The notes: generated by a model from the sequence alone, not told the origin. Positions 35,501 to 43,099 are shown, numbered from the stretch's first letter. The stretch is 50,494 nucleotides of DNA from Acidobacteriota bacterium (GCA_003224085.1 QHYK01000073.1:1-50494), one strand, 5' to 3'. Made by a program: numbers and translations.

Positions 35501-38021
35501 ATCTTCGGTCGACGCGGTCACGGTTACCGTTGGCGGCAAAGCTCCCACTTATGTGAACGGGGAAAATCCCAGCAACACTGCCATCCAGTCTGCGATGGAT
35601 GCGGCTAGCCCAGGCGACCTGATCATCGTCAACAGCTCGTTTGCGCCTAGCTCGACAGCTCCTGCCGGAACATCGTGTACCGGCGTCACCGTGGCCACCG
35701 CCACGTGCGTCCCCATAGCGGCAACTTATAACGAAATGTTGCAAATGTGGAAGCCCGTGCGGCTACAAGGCGTTGGCGCGCCGTCGGTCGTCATTAACGC
35801 CAACGCGCACCCAGCAGGCAAGTTGCTTCAGCCGTGGAGGCAGCGCGTGAACTGCTTGTTCGGATTGGCTCTGGACGGCGGCTACATCACCAGCACGCAT
35901 CCCTACGATCCCTCCGGTGCGTTCTCCTGCACTTCGGCGATGCAGAGCAAGGTCGATCCGATCCCCCTCGAGCCTATTGTTGGCTGGGACACCAGCCTCA
36001 ATGGCAATATCGCAGAGCTTTTGCAGGAGCCCACCCTGATGGGCGCCTACGAAGGCGCGGCGATTACCGTTCTGGCCAAAGGCTTGGAGAACAACAATAC
36101 TGCCAACTGCAGCACCACGACCGAGACGGTGACAGGCTGTATCCCGCTCAACAGCAGTACCGGTGCAGTCGCCAACAATGGGTTCAATAATGGTTTGGGC
36201 GATTGCGACACCGCCTCCCAATTCTACGTCTCCAACTTCCTGTGCAACCCATCGCGGATCGATGGTTTGAGCATTACCAATAGTTCCCAGGGGGGCGGTG
36301 GCGTCTTCGTACACGGTTGGGGCCATTATCTGGAAATCGCCAACAACCGCGTCTTCAACAATGGCGGCACACTCGGCGGCGGGATCATCGTCGGCCAAGC
36401 CGAGTCTCCACCGGCGACTTACGATGTGACCGGTCTCACGCAGTTGCCGTTCTTGTTCAACCACGATGTCTACGTGCATCACAACGCAGTCACAGGAAAT
36501 ACCGCCTACGGTGACGAATTGAACTCTAGCTCGCCCGCGTCAGCAGGAGGGGTAGTGTTCTGCGATGGCTCCGATTACTACCGATTCCAATTCAACTGGA
36601 TATGCGGCAACCTGAGCACGAGCGACGGCGGTGGCGTCGCCCACATCGGGTTCATCTATAACGGCAACATCTCGAACAACTGGATCGTCTTCAACCAAAG
36701 CTCGAACCCCACGCTCCCGACCCACGGCGGCGGCTTGGTGGTCATGGGCTTGGGTCCAGATGGAACTGTTTGCGAGGGCGCGGTGACCGATACCGAGTGT
36801 CCCCCGGCCCTTTCTGACGGTGCGGGGCCCAACACAGTGATTGACAGCAATGTGATCATGGGCAACACCGCCGAAAGCGGCAGCGGCGGCGGCATCCGCC
36901 TGCAGCACATCAACGGAACTGAGGTGCAACGCAACCCCAACAATTCTGCAGCCTGGTATCAGGTGACGGTCACGAACAATGTCATCGCCAACAACGTTGC
37001 CGGCTGGACTGGTGGTGGCGTTTCACTTCACAACGCGGTCAGGGTCGACTTCATCAACAATACCGTGGCCTCTAATGACACCACTTCTTCGGCGGGAGTG
37101 CTCTTTGACACGAATGGCGCTTCCTTTTCCACGGTGCCGCCTCCGGGTTGCGACCCCAATTCACCAGCTAGCGCAACCAACAACTGCTCGAACACCGTCA
37201 TCACGCAATCGAATTTCCTGCCCGCCGGATTCGAGACCGAAGCGCACGACGCTAACTTGCTCGCGGCCTTCACGGTTGCGACGGTCGACTGCGGCTCGGG
37301 ACATTCGCAGTGCACGCGGTTCTCCAATCCGCTTTTGCAAAACGATATCTTCTGGCAGAACCGGGCGTTTCGCATCACCACCGGCACCGTTCCGACGACA
37401 CCGGGCATGCAAACCACGGTTCAGCTGGTTCCCTCGTTGACGCAAACCACTACCGGGTCTTGCCCGAGCGGTGCGAACTATTGGGACATCGGCGTCTATG
37501 GCGACACCGGCCCAACCGACCACAGCTCCGGCCTGACGCTCTCGCCGGCTGGCTCGGACCTCAGCACCGGCGGTTACGCTGGAAATGGCAACAGTTCCAC
37601 CAACCCCGGCTTTACCTCTCAATATTGCAACGGTTCCCGCGTGCCGCCGGAGATTGCGACGCTGCTTTGCAGCGGCACGAACGGCAATGCCAATGCTCCC
37701 GGATGCATCCAGCCAGGTACGGTGGGCGTATCGATGACTGCCCCCGCCGGCGTTCCGGACATCAACCAGTTCTACCCTGCCTTCACGCTGGCGCCCGCCG
37801 CCACGGTGGACGAAGGCAACAACTGGATCAACATGTTCTACGGACCGCTTTCCTTATCGAACCCTACTCTCTACACGACAGCGGGGATGGTGATGCTCCC
37901 GCTGGGTAACTACAACCACGTTCCAGGCCCGGCGGGTGCGTCCGCCTATTCACCCTCGCCTCAGTCCCGGCCTCCTAGGCCAGGGGCTCGGGCGCAAGCC
38001 CAGCGCGCGGGGTCAAAGTGA
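29502..38021 (+). CDS. Giant secreted multidomain protein: cupredoxin-like, Ig-like, SdrD-B/Cna-B-like, IPT/TIG and beta-helix
   Basis: 2,839 residues. ATG 29502 is preferred over 29487 because GGAGAAAAGAGCC precedes it, the same leader as the previous gene. After a signal peptide (about 1-30) come two cupredoxin-like domains: 30-215 (MGLYGVLVVYTP; ligand positions replaced by TSLTIIGQ and GTYLIETG) and 225-465 (YYLVNGAAFDKT, LHMHVPSVNG). Two Ig/cadherin-like domains follow (about 475-690, the second with VANNDAY and GVLANDSDP). SdrD-B/Cna-B-like stretches fill 690-1650 (FVFEDDWPLNGEPDTGG, DLNGNGIQDPGEPGL, GGIRGHVVYSS). An IPT/TIG domain lies near 1940-2010 (YGFGTAQGTVTIAGKN) and a right-handed beta-helix near 2015-2560 (repeated N-N-x-V/I-x-x-N, as in ISNNWIVFNQ, VTNNVIANNVAG, FINNTVASND). 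The tail is Pro/Arg-rich. Probably an extracellular scaffold or surface-anchored partner of the two oxidase-like proteins; catalytic role unproven. Confidence 0.85.
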   Translation: MQSNQLQAIWKKSVFAVPLLLLAAAACFGQSVALTATRQTTTLPDGNTVPMWGWVCGAVTAPAACTAMNGSAQTTVTVGTVTTTPWQPPLITVALAAGATTAPLTITLTNNLPVETSLTIIGQLGGGLGTPVRESGPRTDGAHKGQTTTTWTTSVPATFVPPAQGARVRSFAAEAAPNIGTQTYTWAALKPGTYLIETGTYPSIQGPMGLYGVLVVYTPAAAGGSALGAGTAYSGTAYTAAAPTGTAYSINYDANVPLLLSEIDARQNTAVEQFLETSAGCPTTTPGSGTCSGAISASAATAKWTPACGAAHSCYPAAVNYTPLYYLVNGAAFDKTTMASSAAPIAPTAATGNVLLRFVNAGLHMHVPSVNGLKMSLMAEDGNVLPDVAIGASLTPQSLNVRVQSEVFLPAGKVYDVMVSPASNATATTPPTAFTPGNYQVFARDLSLSTDGARDGGMQTILQVAGGVATAAATPTVNNSTYYCAPGVNLTVSDPGKGVVGNAVNVYGVMLTGNPPNNTLTPFGGGSLTLNPNGTFQYTQPPTNTTCGGSFTFYANGNPTLTGSATISPSPTLANKPVANNDAYTSNISNLLRVAAPGVLANDSDPNHYPLCAAPAGATSCPAGVQTISATGATITLKPDGSFTATLAAPPTTGTASATFTYIAVNSENQTSNTATVTLTFQAGSGLVVNVQDAQSKVAITDYKWIIEQDRTFHIDPACQQNGAGGTKPAYCPAGVPPTLGTNFHASYMPVVAVGCTGPQSCERDQTVYDPTTGSHVPAVCDGGVCAPVGAGSAYLPTTLPSAVNLPAIDANGSPVYYYISILPGDAANSFNTGNVSDPTIAGNCAAGKTPTGQSLASGCGHTMGGVPIAPVCTASGTAQTCALPTSVTVNVEPNPLPTSTVTVFVFEDDWPLNGEPDTGGGPDAYPTQEVGLGDFQVILWDDAGGSGDATGQMTYDMFNEPLTNALNGTIDPFTGLDACPISNASGSAPPVGVIIVCPQFESDNKTPSPLTGQAVIRNLMPGRFGVIVHPGAAREARGEEWLQTNTLDGTHFLDSFVKVAEPAYFQEYGPGGFHVFMGMANAKIINARLPQICTATATNPTPPPCHNTINGQVVNLHQGRSPSEQLYSSAVFPQGNAGNYAPLNFTSCYAALGDPDGATFAFAKCDENGNFSFTGIPDGNWGLVVFDQWLDLIVDGSSKTVNVKGGQTLNLTYAGFTWQTHLWNSTYMDLNGNGIQDPGEPGLLQIPTRVRMRNGKFNNTSLTDINGTAHFDETFPLFNWYVTETDNTRFRPTGVHVVNDAGGQLDGPSSGGYTPGNGNSGPYQGVLNSKETFPVPSNLRVPGAVYCGVAACTDANLGNTPNGGGPGGSTGRVDPGSIVTEGWQGGVSEFDVIDWGKLPYVPGETGGIRGHVVYSSTRPFDDPGQLFQNLWEPLVPGVTINLYQEGTGPDGTQTLTLIDTTTTSSWDNWAQGFNPTTGLPNMNCPGQDPADPFYSYTLAGTPNYLFPTTALPNNSQYKCYDGYHNLNQIQPAPYDGLYQFPSPYCLSHPTGSFTIASGATGTCALVANPALSAPVHTGAAPAVLPPGIYVVEAVTPPNYEIVKEEDKNILIGDNFIAPVTQQFGAITNIFIVPDQATVNNANPCYGTGGGCTNPTTDMGRSFNVGGFGPGGLIEMPAPCVGQLRIVPDYMSMSPESGEVAPFAGASRHLCDRKEVTLADQMQAQTDFFIWTKTPAASHFTGFISDDFSSEFDPAAPAYGEKFAVPNSPVSIKDYNGVEISRVYSDQWGIFNGLVYSTWQVNPPNPTGYAPGMMITCMNDPGPIPGPTPGSLITDPYYNPNYSNFCYENPFMPADTDYLDTPVVPTAAFAEGYNPPDCNYPDGTPAVLRVDGDGPGPWVSAIGHKITITSLGNQVVSNNAYSGPAASIFPYNQKFITRHYGFGTAQGTVTIAGKNMGIVSWSDTTIVANVSGAIPACTRQQVGYAGALCGELTVTTATGQSSVDAVTVTVGGKAPTYVNGENPSNTAIQSAMDAASPGDLIIVNSSFAPSSTAPAGTSCTGVTVATATCVPIAATYNEMLQMWKPVRLQGVGAPSVVINANAHPAGKLLQPWRQRVNCLFGLALDGGYITSTHPYDPSGAFSCTSAMQSKVDPIPLEPIVGWDTSLNGNIAELLQEPTLMGAYEGAAITVLAKGLENNNTANCSTTTETVTGCIPLNSSTGAVANNGFNNGLGDCDTASQFYVSNFLCNPSRIDGLSITNSSQGGGGVFVHGWGHYLEIANNRVFNNGGTLGGGIIVGQAESPPATYDVTGLTQLPFLFNHDVYVHHNAVTGNTAYGDELNSSSPASAGGVVFCDGSDYYRFQFNWICGNLSTSDGGGVAHIGFIYNGNISNNWIVFNQSSNPTLPTHGGGLVVMGLGPDGTVCEGAVTDTECPPALSDGAGPNTVIDSNVIMGNTAESGSGGGIRLQHINGTEVQRNPNNSAAWYQVTVTNNVIANNVAGWTGGGVSLHNAVRVDFINNTVASNDTTSSAGVLFDTNGASFSTVPPPGCDPNSPASATNNCSNTVITQSNFLPAGFETEAHDANLLAAFTVATVDCGSGHSQCTRFSNPLLQNDIFWQNRAFRITTGTVPTTPGMQTTVQLVPSLTQTTTGSCPSGANYWDIGVYGDTGPTDHSSGLTLSPAGSDLSTGGYAGNGNSSTNPGFTSQYCNGSRVPPEIATLLCSGTNGNANAPGCIQPGTVGVSMTAPAGVPDINQFYPAFTLAPAATVDEGNNWINMFYGPLSLSNPTLYTTAGMVMLPLGNYNHVPGPAGASAYSPSPQSRPPRPGARAQAQRAGSK

Positions 38022-38596
38022 TGTTTGGTACTGCACAAACCTGTCAACCGATGCTGCTCGCGGCATTTCTCGCGAGCAGCTTTCTCTTTTATCCAACGCT
38101 CGCGGCGAAGGCTCAGACGACGGGAGTGGACCGAGCAGCACAAACACGGCAGGCGGTGTCTTCGCCAACAAGGGCAACCGCCCAGCTCCCGCCCGCTGCG
38201 CGCACGGTGAGAAGCGAACGCGCGGCGATGATGTACCGGCGGCTTTGGGGCATCGAGGACATCACGCTCCGGGCCGCGGCCTCGGGAACTGTGATCCGTT
38301 TCAGCTACCGCGTGGTGGATGCAGGCAAGGCCAAGATTCTGAATGACAAGAAGCAGAATCCGTACTTGCTGGTGGAGAAGAATGGAGAAAGGCTCGAAGT
38401 GCCGACTACGGAAAAAGTAGGACAACTGCGTCAAACGGCGGCCTCGGAAAACGGGCGCGAATACTGGATGGCGTTCGGAAATCGCAATCACACGGTTCAG
38501 CCGGGAGATCGCGTGGAGGTCGTGATCGGCCCGTTTCGCGCCAGCGGCCTTGTCGTGGAACCACCGCATCCCGTCGTGGTATCGAAAGAACCTTGA
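38021..38596 (+). CDS. Small exported protein of the copper-oxidase operon, unknown function
   Basis: 191 residues. The ATG at 38021 overlaps the stop of the giant gene (TGATG, 38019-38023), implying translational coupling; a GTG one codon earlier is also in frame. A signal sequence spans about residues 1-33 (LLAAFLASSFLFYPTLAAKA). A low-complexity linker follows, then a compact domain (about 70-190): MMYRRLWGIEDITLRAAASG, RFSYRVVDAGKAKILNDKKQ, YLLVEKNGERLEVPTTEKVG, and QPGDRVEVVIGPFRASGLVV. The domain is probably all-beta and has no Cys or His cluster, so a copper enzyme role is unlikely; assembly factor or structural subunit is a guess from its position. I do not recognise a named family. 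Confidence 0.75.
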   Translation: MFGTAQTCQPMLLAAFLASSFLFYPTLAAKAQTTGVDRAAQTRQAVSSPTRATAQLPPAARTVRSERAAMMYRRLWGIEDITLRAAASGTVIRFSYRVVDAGKAKILNDKKQNPYLLVEKNGERLEVPTTEKVGQLRQTAASENGREYWMAFGNRNHTVQPGDRVEVVIGPFRASGLVVEPPHPVVVSKEP

Positions 38597-38664
38597 TCTC
38601 CCGAGAGCAGCAGAGTGCGGCGACGAGAGGACCGCAGGCGGAGGAAATAAGACACGAGAAAAAT

Positions 38665-38716
38665 GCCAGCGCGTGACGGATCGCGATCCAACCGGCGGTT
38701 ATCGCGATGCGCTGGC
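38665..38716. repeat. Long imperfect hairpin after the copper-oxidase operon
   Basis: GCCAGCGC (38665-38672) pairs with GCGCTGGC (38709-38716). ATCGCGAT (38680-38687) pairs with ATCGCGAT (38701-38708), being self-complementary. AACC (38690-38693) pairs with GGTT (38697-38700) around GGC. Together they give about 20 base pairs interrupted by a 7-base and a 2-base bulge on the 5' side. The element starts 69 bases after the last operon stop. No T-run follows. It also contains the 12-bp palindrome GGATCGCGATCC (38678-38689). It could protect the 3' end of the long mRNA, belong to a REP-like family, or be a protein-binding site, since the two ATCGCGAT copies are exactly 21 bp apart. Confidence 0.6.
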
Positions 38717-39076
38717 CCACGGGAAAATGACAGGACGGCACCTGGGACTTTGCGCCTCCGCCGCTAGGGGTTTGCCCGTTTTTTCCAAAAGACGCAGTTG
38801 CCGTGAAGCAAAAATCTGACAGGGGATTGCCGCCCGCCTCGGTTGTAATTATAAATATCGTTCCCGGCGATAAGAAAACTCCGCCGCACTTTTCGCCGCC
38901 CGGATTTTCTAACTTTTGCGATTTCTTTCCTATCGGAACGGCGTAGGTACAATTCCTAAGCAAATTTGCAGCAATCTCGGGATTCTCTATACCAACGGAA
39001 AGGACTACTACGTACCACAGTCGGTGCAAGCTACTTAATCTGCCACGACCGCCTAGCCCACAGTCGGGAGGCCCCC
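38717..39076 (+). promoter_or_regulatory. Gene-free upstream region of the Crp/Fnr gene
   Basis: About 360 bases without a convincing gene. It becomes AT-richer from 38840, around TAATTATAAATATCG, where TATCG (38856-38860) and CGATA (38868-38872) form a short inverted repeat; a promoter is likely in this AT-rich part. A T6 tract at 38779-38784 follows only a three-pair stem, so I do not call a terminator. The start of the regulator is set by GGGAGG (39066-39071). Confidence 0.35.
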
Positions 39077-39841
39077 ATGATAGAGACACCTGAGCTATTT
39101 GAAGGTCTTGGTGTTTCCGAACGTAGGAAGATTTTGTCCGGTGCTTGTGCTAGAGATTTTGCTTGTCGCGAAATGATTTTCTGGGCAGGGGAGCCGATAA
39201 AGGAAATCTTCCTGTTAACCAAGGGCCGGGCGAAAATAACTCAACTCAGTATGGACGGACGGGAAATCATCCTTGGGCTAACCGTCCCGGGAGAAGTAAT
39301 TGGATTGCAAGGTCTCGCCAGCGAAAATGTTTACTCCTCAACCGCGCAAGCGCTACAACCCTGCCGAACGCTGGTGTGGAGTCGAGCGAAATTCGAAGCG
39401 GTTATGGGGCGCTTTCCGCTGGTCTATGGCAACGCGCAAAAAATCCTTGCCCGCCAAATGGCGGCGCTTTCGCGTCGCATTTGCGACATCGTAATGGGAA
39501 AGGTCTCATGGCGTCTGGCTTCCGGGCTGCTTCATTTGTTTCGGAAAATCGGTCGCAAGGTGGATGGCCAATTCGCACTCGATGTCACCCAGGAGATCGT
39601 CGCAGGAATGACCGGGATGACCGTGTCCACCGCGAATCGTCAACTCTCTAAATGGGAAGGGCAGGGCCTCGTGAAGTGCCTTAGAAACTGCATTGTCATT
39701 CGAGACTTTTCGGCACTGACGCAGATTTGCCAAGACGGCCAATCCGTCAGTGCCGAAGTCGTTTTTGCCCGAGATTGTCCATCATTCGACCGCCAGAACC
39801 AGTTAATGCCGGCCGCCGCAGAATCCCTGAATCGCACGTAG
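39077..39841 (+). CDS. Crp/Fnr-family transcriptional regulator
   Basis: 254 residues from ATG 39077, five bases after GGGAGG. An earlier in-frame ATG at 38966 lacks such a site. The cyclic-nucleotide-binding-like beta-roll spans about 5-125 (ILLTKGRAKI-type strand FLLTKGRAKITQLS, GREIILGLTVPGEVIGLQ), a dimerisation helix about 125-160, and a winged helix-turn-helix about 170-225 (VTQEIVAGMTGMTVSTANRQ followed by LSKWEGQGLV). There is no N-terminal cluster of four cysteines as in oxygen-sensing FNR, and the cAMP-contact Arg/Ser pattern of Crp is not obvious, so the signal is unknown. It lies downstream of, and in the same direction as, the copper-oxidase operon; control of that operon is possible but not shown. 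It converges with the ADOP permease gene, with 206 bases between holding nothing notable. Confidence 0.9.
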   Translation: MIETPELFEGLGVSERRKILSGACARDFACREMIFWAGEPIKEIFLLTKGRAKITQLSMDGREIILGLTVPGEVIGLQGLASENVYSSTAQALQPCRTLVWSRAKFEAVMGRFPLVYGNAQKILARQMAALSRRICDIVMGKVSWRLASGLLHLFRKIGRKVDGQFALDVTQEIVAGMTGMTVSTANRQLSKWEGQGLVKCLRNCIVIRDFSALTQICQDGQSVSAEVVFARDCPSFDRQNQLMPAAAESLNRT

Positions 39842-40047
39842 CGACGCATGGGCCGAAACAAGACGAGCAAGGCTTACCAGACCGACCTGGGATTACTGAT
39901 TCGACCGCGATCCGCAACTCCCAAAAGATGTGGCCAGCGGGCATCTGTCGGAATGGAGAACAAGCGGTTCGAAGAGCACAGGCTTCATCGAAGATCGGGA
40001 ATGGTTGTCTGCCCCCTAATATTCTTAGGAATCCTGCGGGGGTGGCA

Positions 40048-42726
40048 TTACTCCTGGCGCAGGGCATTCATCGGGTCGATGCGGCTAGCATAACGCGCGG
40101 GCACAAGGCTGGCGAGCATGGCGGCCAAGACCAACAGCGAGATCGTGCTGGCCAGGGTCAAAAGGGAAGTGGGCAGCATTCCCTCTACCAGCCGTTCCAG
40201 CAAGCGTCCGGTGGCCAGAGAGGCGGTAGCGCCAATTCCAACACCGAGAAGAATCATGACCAGGCTTTGGCGGAGGACAAGCCAGATGACCTCAGAAGGG
40301 CTCGCCCCGAGAGCCATACGCAGGCCGATTTCCGGAACACGCTGGCCTGTTAAATAGGCAAGCACGCCATAAACGCCGATGCAGGCAAGCAGCAAAGCTA
40401 GGCCGGCGAAGGCGCTGAACAATAACAACAGGAAGCGCTCGAGTGCCAGCGAGTCGTGAGCAAGCTGCTCCATGGTATGGACTTGATAAAGGACTTGATC
40501 GCCTGCAGCGCCGCGCAATTCCCGGCGCAGTGGTTCTACGAGGGTCAACGGAGAAACGCTGGTGCGCACGGCGATAGACATGAGCTGCGACCAGCGGCGC
40601 AAAAATGGCGGCGCAACTTGGGCGAACGGGTAGTAAAGCTGCGCACGCACCGGGGACTGATCGTCGCCCGCGAGGCCCCAGTAGCGGACGTGGCCAACGA
40701 CGCCCACGATTTTGTACGGCGCAGAGCACGCAACGAATGATTTGTCGTTTTGCTGCGGGCACGGCATATCGGGAATCCACAAGTTCTTTTCGAGAGCATC
40801 CTGCCCGCTGAACGCGCTCTTCGCCAGGATGTCGTCCACCACAATCACCGGCTCGCTTCCCAAACGATCGTGCTCGTCAAAGAAGCGGCCTCCGAGCAGA
40901 GCAATGCGCATCACTTTGAGATAGTCCGGCGTCGCGCTGCTTGCCAGAGCCATGGGCTGCTTGTTTTCGGGCGGGACATCGGCCGTCGTCCAATAGCCGA
41001 TTTGATTGTTGCCTTCCCGCATGGGAACGATATCCACGGCGGTAACGGACTCAACTCCGGGAACGCGCCGCGCTCGATCGATCAACTCTTGCCATGCGCC
41101 GGGAATCCGCGCGGGATCTGCGAGCGAAGCAGGTGAGAGCCCCACACGCATGGTCAGGAGATCGCGGATGTCCAACCCAGGGTCGAGAGAAGCAGCATGC
41201 AACAGCGTGCGCCCCAGCATTCCCGCAGCAACCAGAAGGACAATCGCAAGAGCAACTTCAGAGACGACGAAAGCGGAGTGCAGACGCCGCGTCCCCGACG
41301 TCACTGTCCGGGCTCCTGCGCGCAGGATCTGTTCCACCTCGCGCACGGGGGCCCGCCACGCTGGGGCCAGGCCAAAAAGCACGCTGCTCAACAGGGACAC
41401 ACCGAAAGCAAAAAGCAGCACGCGCCAATCGAGCTGGACTTCCTCGGCCCTCGGCAAATCGCCCGGCCAAAACTTCAAGGAAGGGGGGAGTCCCGCGCCC
41501 GCCAGCATTACGCCGAGAAAGCCGCCCGCAAGGCTGAGGAGCGCGCTTTCCGTCAAGCACTGCCGCACTAACCGGCCGCGGCTCGCCCCGAGAACTACGC
41601 GCATGGCCAGTTCGCGTTCGCGAGAAACGGAGCGCGCGAGCAGCAAACTGGCTACGTTGACGCACGCGATCAGCAAGACTAACCCGACGGCGCCCAGCAA
41701 AAGCCATAGTGTGGATCCAATGCCGCCAACTTCGGGCCGCAGCAATCTGACTTGCAGCGAGCGGCCTTTGTTCGTGTCCGCGTAAGCTTGCGCCAGACGA
41801 TTTCCGGTCAGTGCCACTTCTGCCTGGGCCTGCGCCAGCGTCGCTCCGGGCCGCAGGCGCGCTAACCCGTGGACCGGTTGTGCCGCCCGATTGCGCAAAT
41901 AACCTGCGTGGTCTTGGCCGAGGGGCGTGTAGGCGTCCGGTTCGTATCCATAGGGCCGGAATCCGGCGGGCGCAACACCAACAATGGTGTAGCGTTTCTG
42001 TTCGAGAGTGAGCGAAGTTCCAAGAACGTCAGCTCTTCCTTCAAAGTGGTGCTGCCAGAAGCTATAACCAAGGATGGCGACGGGCGCCGCGCCAATCTTG
42101 TCCTCCTCGGGCAGGAACGCCCGCCCGATAGCCAGAGGCAGGCGCAGGACGGAAAAAATCTCTGGCGAGATTTCGAAGTAGTCCACATACTGGGGCTCGC
42201 CCGGCGAGCTCAGGGTGCCGTTGTTGAAGACCAAGGCTGCCATGACGAGAGAACGGCTTTCGCGCTGGCAATCCACAAAATCAAGATAGGCGAGCTTCTG
42301 TTGGCCATTGATTTTTGTGTTCCAGCCGTCACTATGGCCATTAATTGAGACCAGCCGGTTGGGTTCCGGATACGGCAGAGGCTTCAGAAGCACGCCGCTG
42401 ACCAGGCTGAACATTACGGTGGTGGCTCCAGTGCCCAGGGCGAGAGTCAGAAGCGCTACCGCGACAAAACCGGGCCGCTGCCGAAAACTGCGCACCGCGT
42501 AACGCACGTCTTGAAGAAAATCCACGGCCCGGCGCCAGCCCCACATGTCGCGCGTGGTTTCTTCCGCGATGGGGACATTTCCAAATTCACGACGGGCGGC
42601 ATAGCGGGCTTCCTTTGTTGTTTGGCCCGATTCCACGGCTTCGCGCTCGGCAACAAGCAAGTGAGCCTGAATTTCTTCCTGTAACTCCTCATTGCGCCGA
42701 CTTCTTCGCCAGAGCGCCCATTTCAT
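40048..42726 (-). CDS. ADOP-type MacB-like ABC permease
   Basis: 892-residue inner-membrane protein of the acidobacterial duplicated orphan permease type. A cytoplasmic permease-prefix segment (about 1-60, RNEELQEEIQAHLLVAEREA) precedes two FtsX/MacB permease units. Each unit has a helix, a large periplasmic MacB-PCD domain (VMFSLVSGVLLKPLPYPEPN; GIDIRDLLTMRVG-like second copy) and a three-helix FtsX block (AVGLVLLIACVNVASLLLAR; YGVLAYLTGQRVPEIGLRMA). The last residues MASLVPARYASRIDPMNALR are typical. The usual partner is an ATPase; none is adjacent on this strand, though one lies at 47.3 kb. Its ATG overlaps the stop of the PadR gene by four bases (ATGA), the standard PadR-ADOP pairing. Substrate unknown; such proteins are thought to work in efflux or in mechanotransmission across the envelope. 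Confidence 0.93.
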   Translation of the reverse strand: MKWALWRRSRRNEELQEEIQAHLLVAEREAVESGQTTKEARYAARREFGNVPIAEETTRDMWGWRRAVDFLQDVRYAVRSFRQRPGFVAVALLTLALGTGATTVMFSLVSGVLLKPLPYPEPNRLVSINGHSDGWNTKINGQQKLAYLDFVDCQRESRSLVMAALVFNNGTLSSPGEPQYVDYFEISPEIFSVLRLPLAIGRAFLPEEDKIGAAPVAILGYSFWQHHFEGRADVLGTSLTLEQKRYTIVGVAPAGFRPYGYEPDAYTPLGQDHAGYLRNRAAQPVHGLARLRPGATLAQAQAEVALTGNRLAQAYADTNKGRSLQVRLLRPEVGGIGSTLWLLLGAVGLVLLIACVNVASLLLARSVSRERELAMRVVLGASRGRLVRQCLTESALLSLAGGFLGVMLAGAGLPPSLKFWPGDLPRAEEVQLDWRVLLFAFGVSLLSSVLFGLAPAWRAPVREVEQILRAGARTVTSGTRRLHSAFVVSEVALAIVLLVAAGMLGRTLLHAASLDPGLDIRDLLTMRVGLSPASLADPARIPGAWQELIDRARRVPGVESVTAVDIVPMREGNNQIGYWTTADVPPENKQPMALASSATPDYLKVMRIALLGGRFFDEHDRLGSEPVIVVDDILAKSAFSGQDALEKNLWIPDMPCPQQNDKSFVACSAPYKIVGVVGHVRYWGLAGDDQSPVRAQLYYPFAQVAPPFLRRWSQLMSIAVRTSVSPLTLVEPLRRELRGAAGDQVLYQVHTMEQLAHDSLALERFLLLLFSAFAGLALLLACIGVYGVLAYLTGQRVPEIGLRMALGASPSEVIWLVLRQSLVMILLGVGIGATASLATGRLLERLVEGMLPTSLLTLASTISLLVLAAMLASLVPARYASRIDPMNALRQE

Positions 42727-43091
42727 GCCACGTTCCCCTTTTCAGTGGGATTCAAGATTCCGGCTATGGCGGCGGTAGTACGCTCCCATCGCGAACGCTC
42801 AGACGCCAATTGGCGCTTTCCCGCATTGGTCAGGCGGTAGACACGCAGCCGCGGCCCCAGATCGGAGGCTTTCCATTCCGCGGCGACCCAGCCTTTGCGT
42901 TCGAGCCGGTGAAGCGCCGGATAAAGCGAACCCGTGTCCACTTTCAGAATCTCACCGGAATTTGTGCGCATAGCCTTGCTCAGGGCATATCCATGCCGGG
43001 GCGCCCATTGCAGGGTTTGCAGAATGAGCAGGTCCAAAGTGCCCTGGAGGATCTCGGTGCGATTTTGGTAGCGATTCTTGCGTTTGGACAT
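42723..43091 (-). CDS. PadR-family transcriptional regulator
   Basis: 122 residues from the ATG at 43091 (MSKRKNRYQNRTEI...). The PadR winged helix occupies about 14-90: LQGTLDLLILQTLQWAPRHG, SKAMRTNSGEILKVDTGSLY, ALHRLERKGWVAAEW and YRLTNAGKRQL are the standard landmarks. A short C-terminal helix (RSRWERTTAAIAGIL) mediates dimerisation. In-frame codons upstream to 43169 are possible, but they would carry the inverted repeat inside the coding region, and their translation is unlike the family. No strong ribosome-binding site precedes 43091 (an A-rich stretch does), suggesting weak expression. The stop overlaps the permease start, so the two genes are translated together. PadR proteins of this size usually repress their own operon in response to a small molecule or envelope stress. 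Confidence 0.9.
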   Translation of the reverse strand: MSKRKNRYQNRTEILQGTLDLLILQTLQWAPRHGYALSKAMRTNSGEILKVDTGSLYPALHRLERKGWVAAEWKASDLGPRLRVYRLTNAGKRQLASERSRWERTTAAIAGILNPTEKGNVA

Positions 43092-43099
43092 GTTTTTTT

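Noticed and set aside
33696-35744. 682-codon open frame on the minus strand inside the giant gene
   Set aside because: Antisense to a clearly recognisable multidomain protein; the translation is Arg/Val/Gly-rich with no domain, as expected for the complement of GC-rich coding DNA.
38762-38785. Terminator suggested by the T6 tract
   Set aside because: Only a three-pair GGG/CCC stem precedes it, too weak for an intrinsic terminator.
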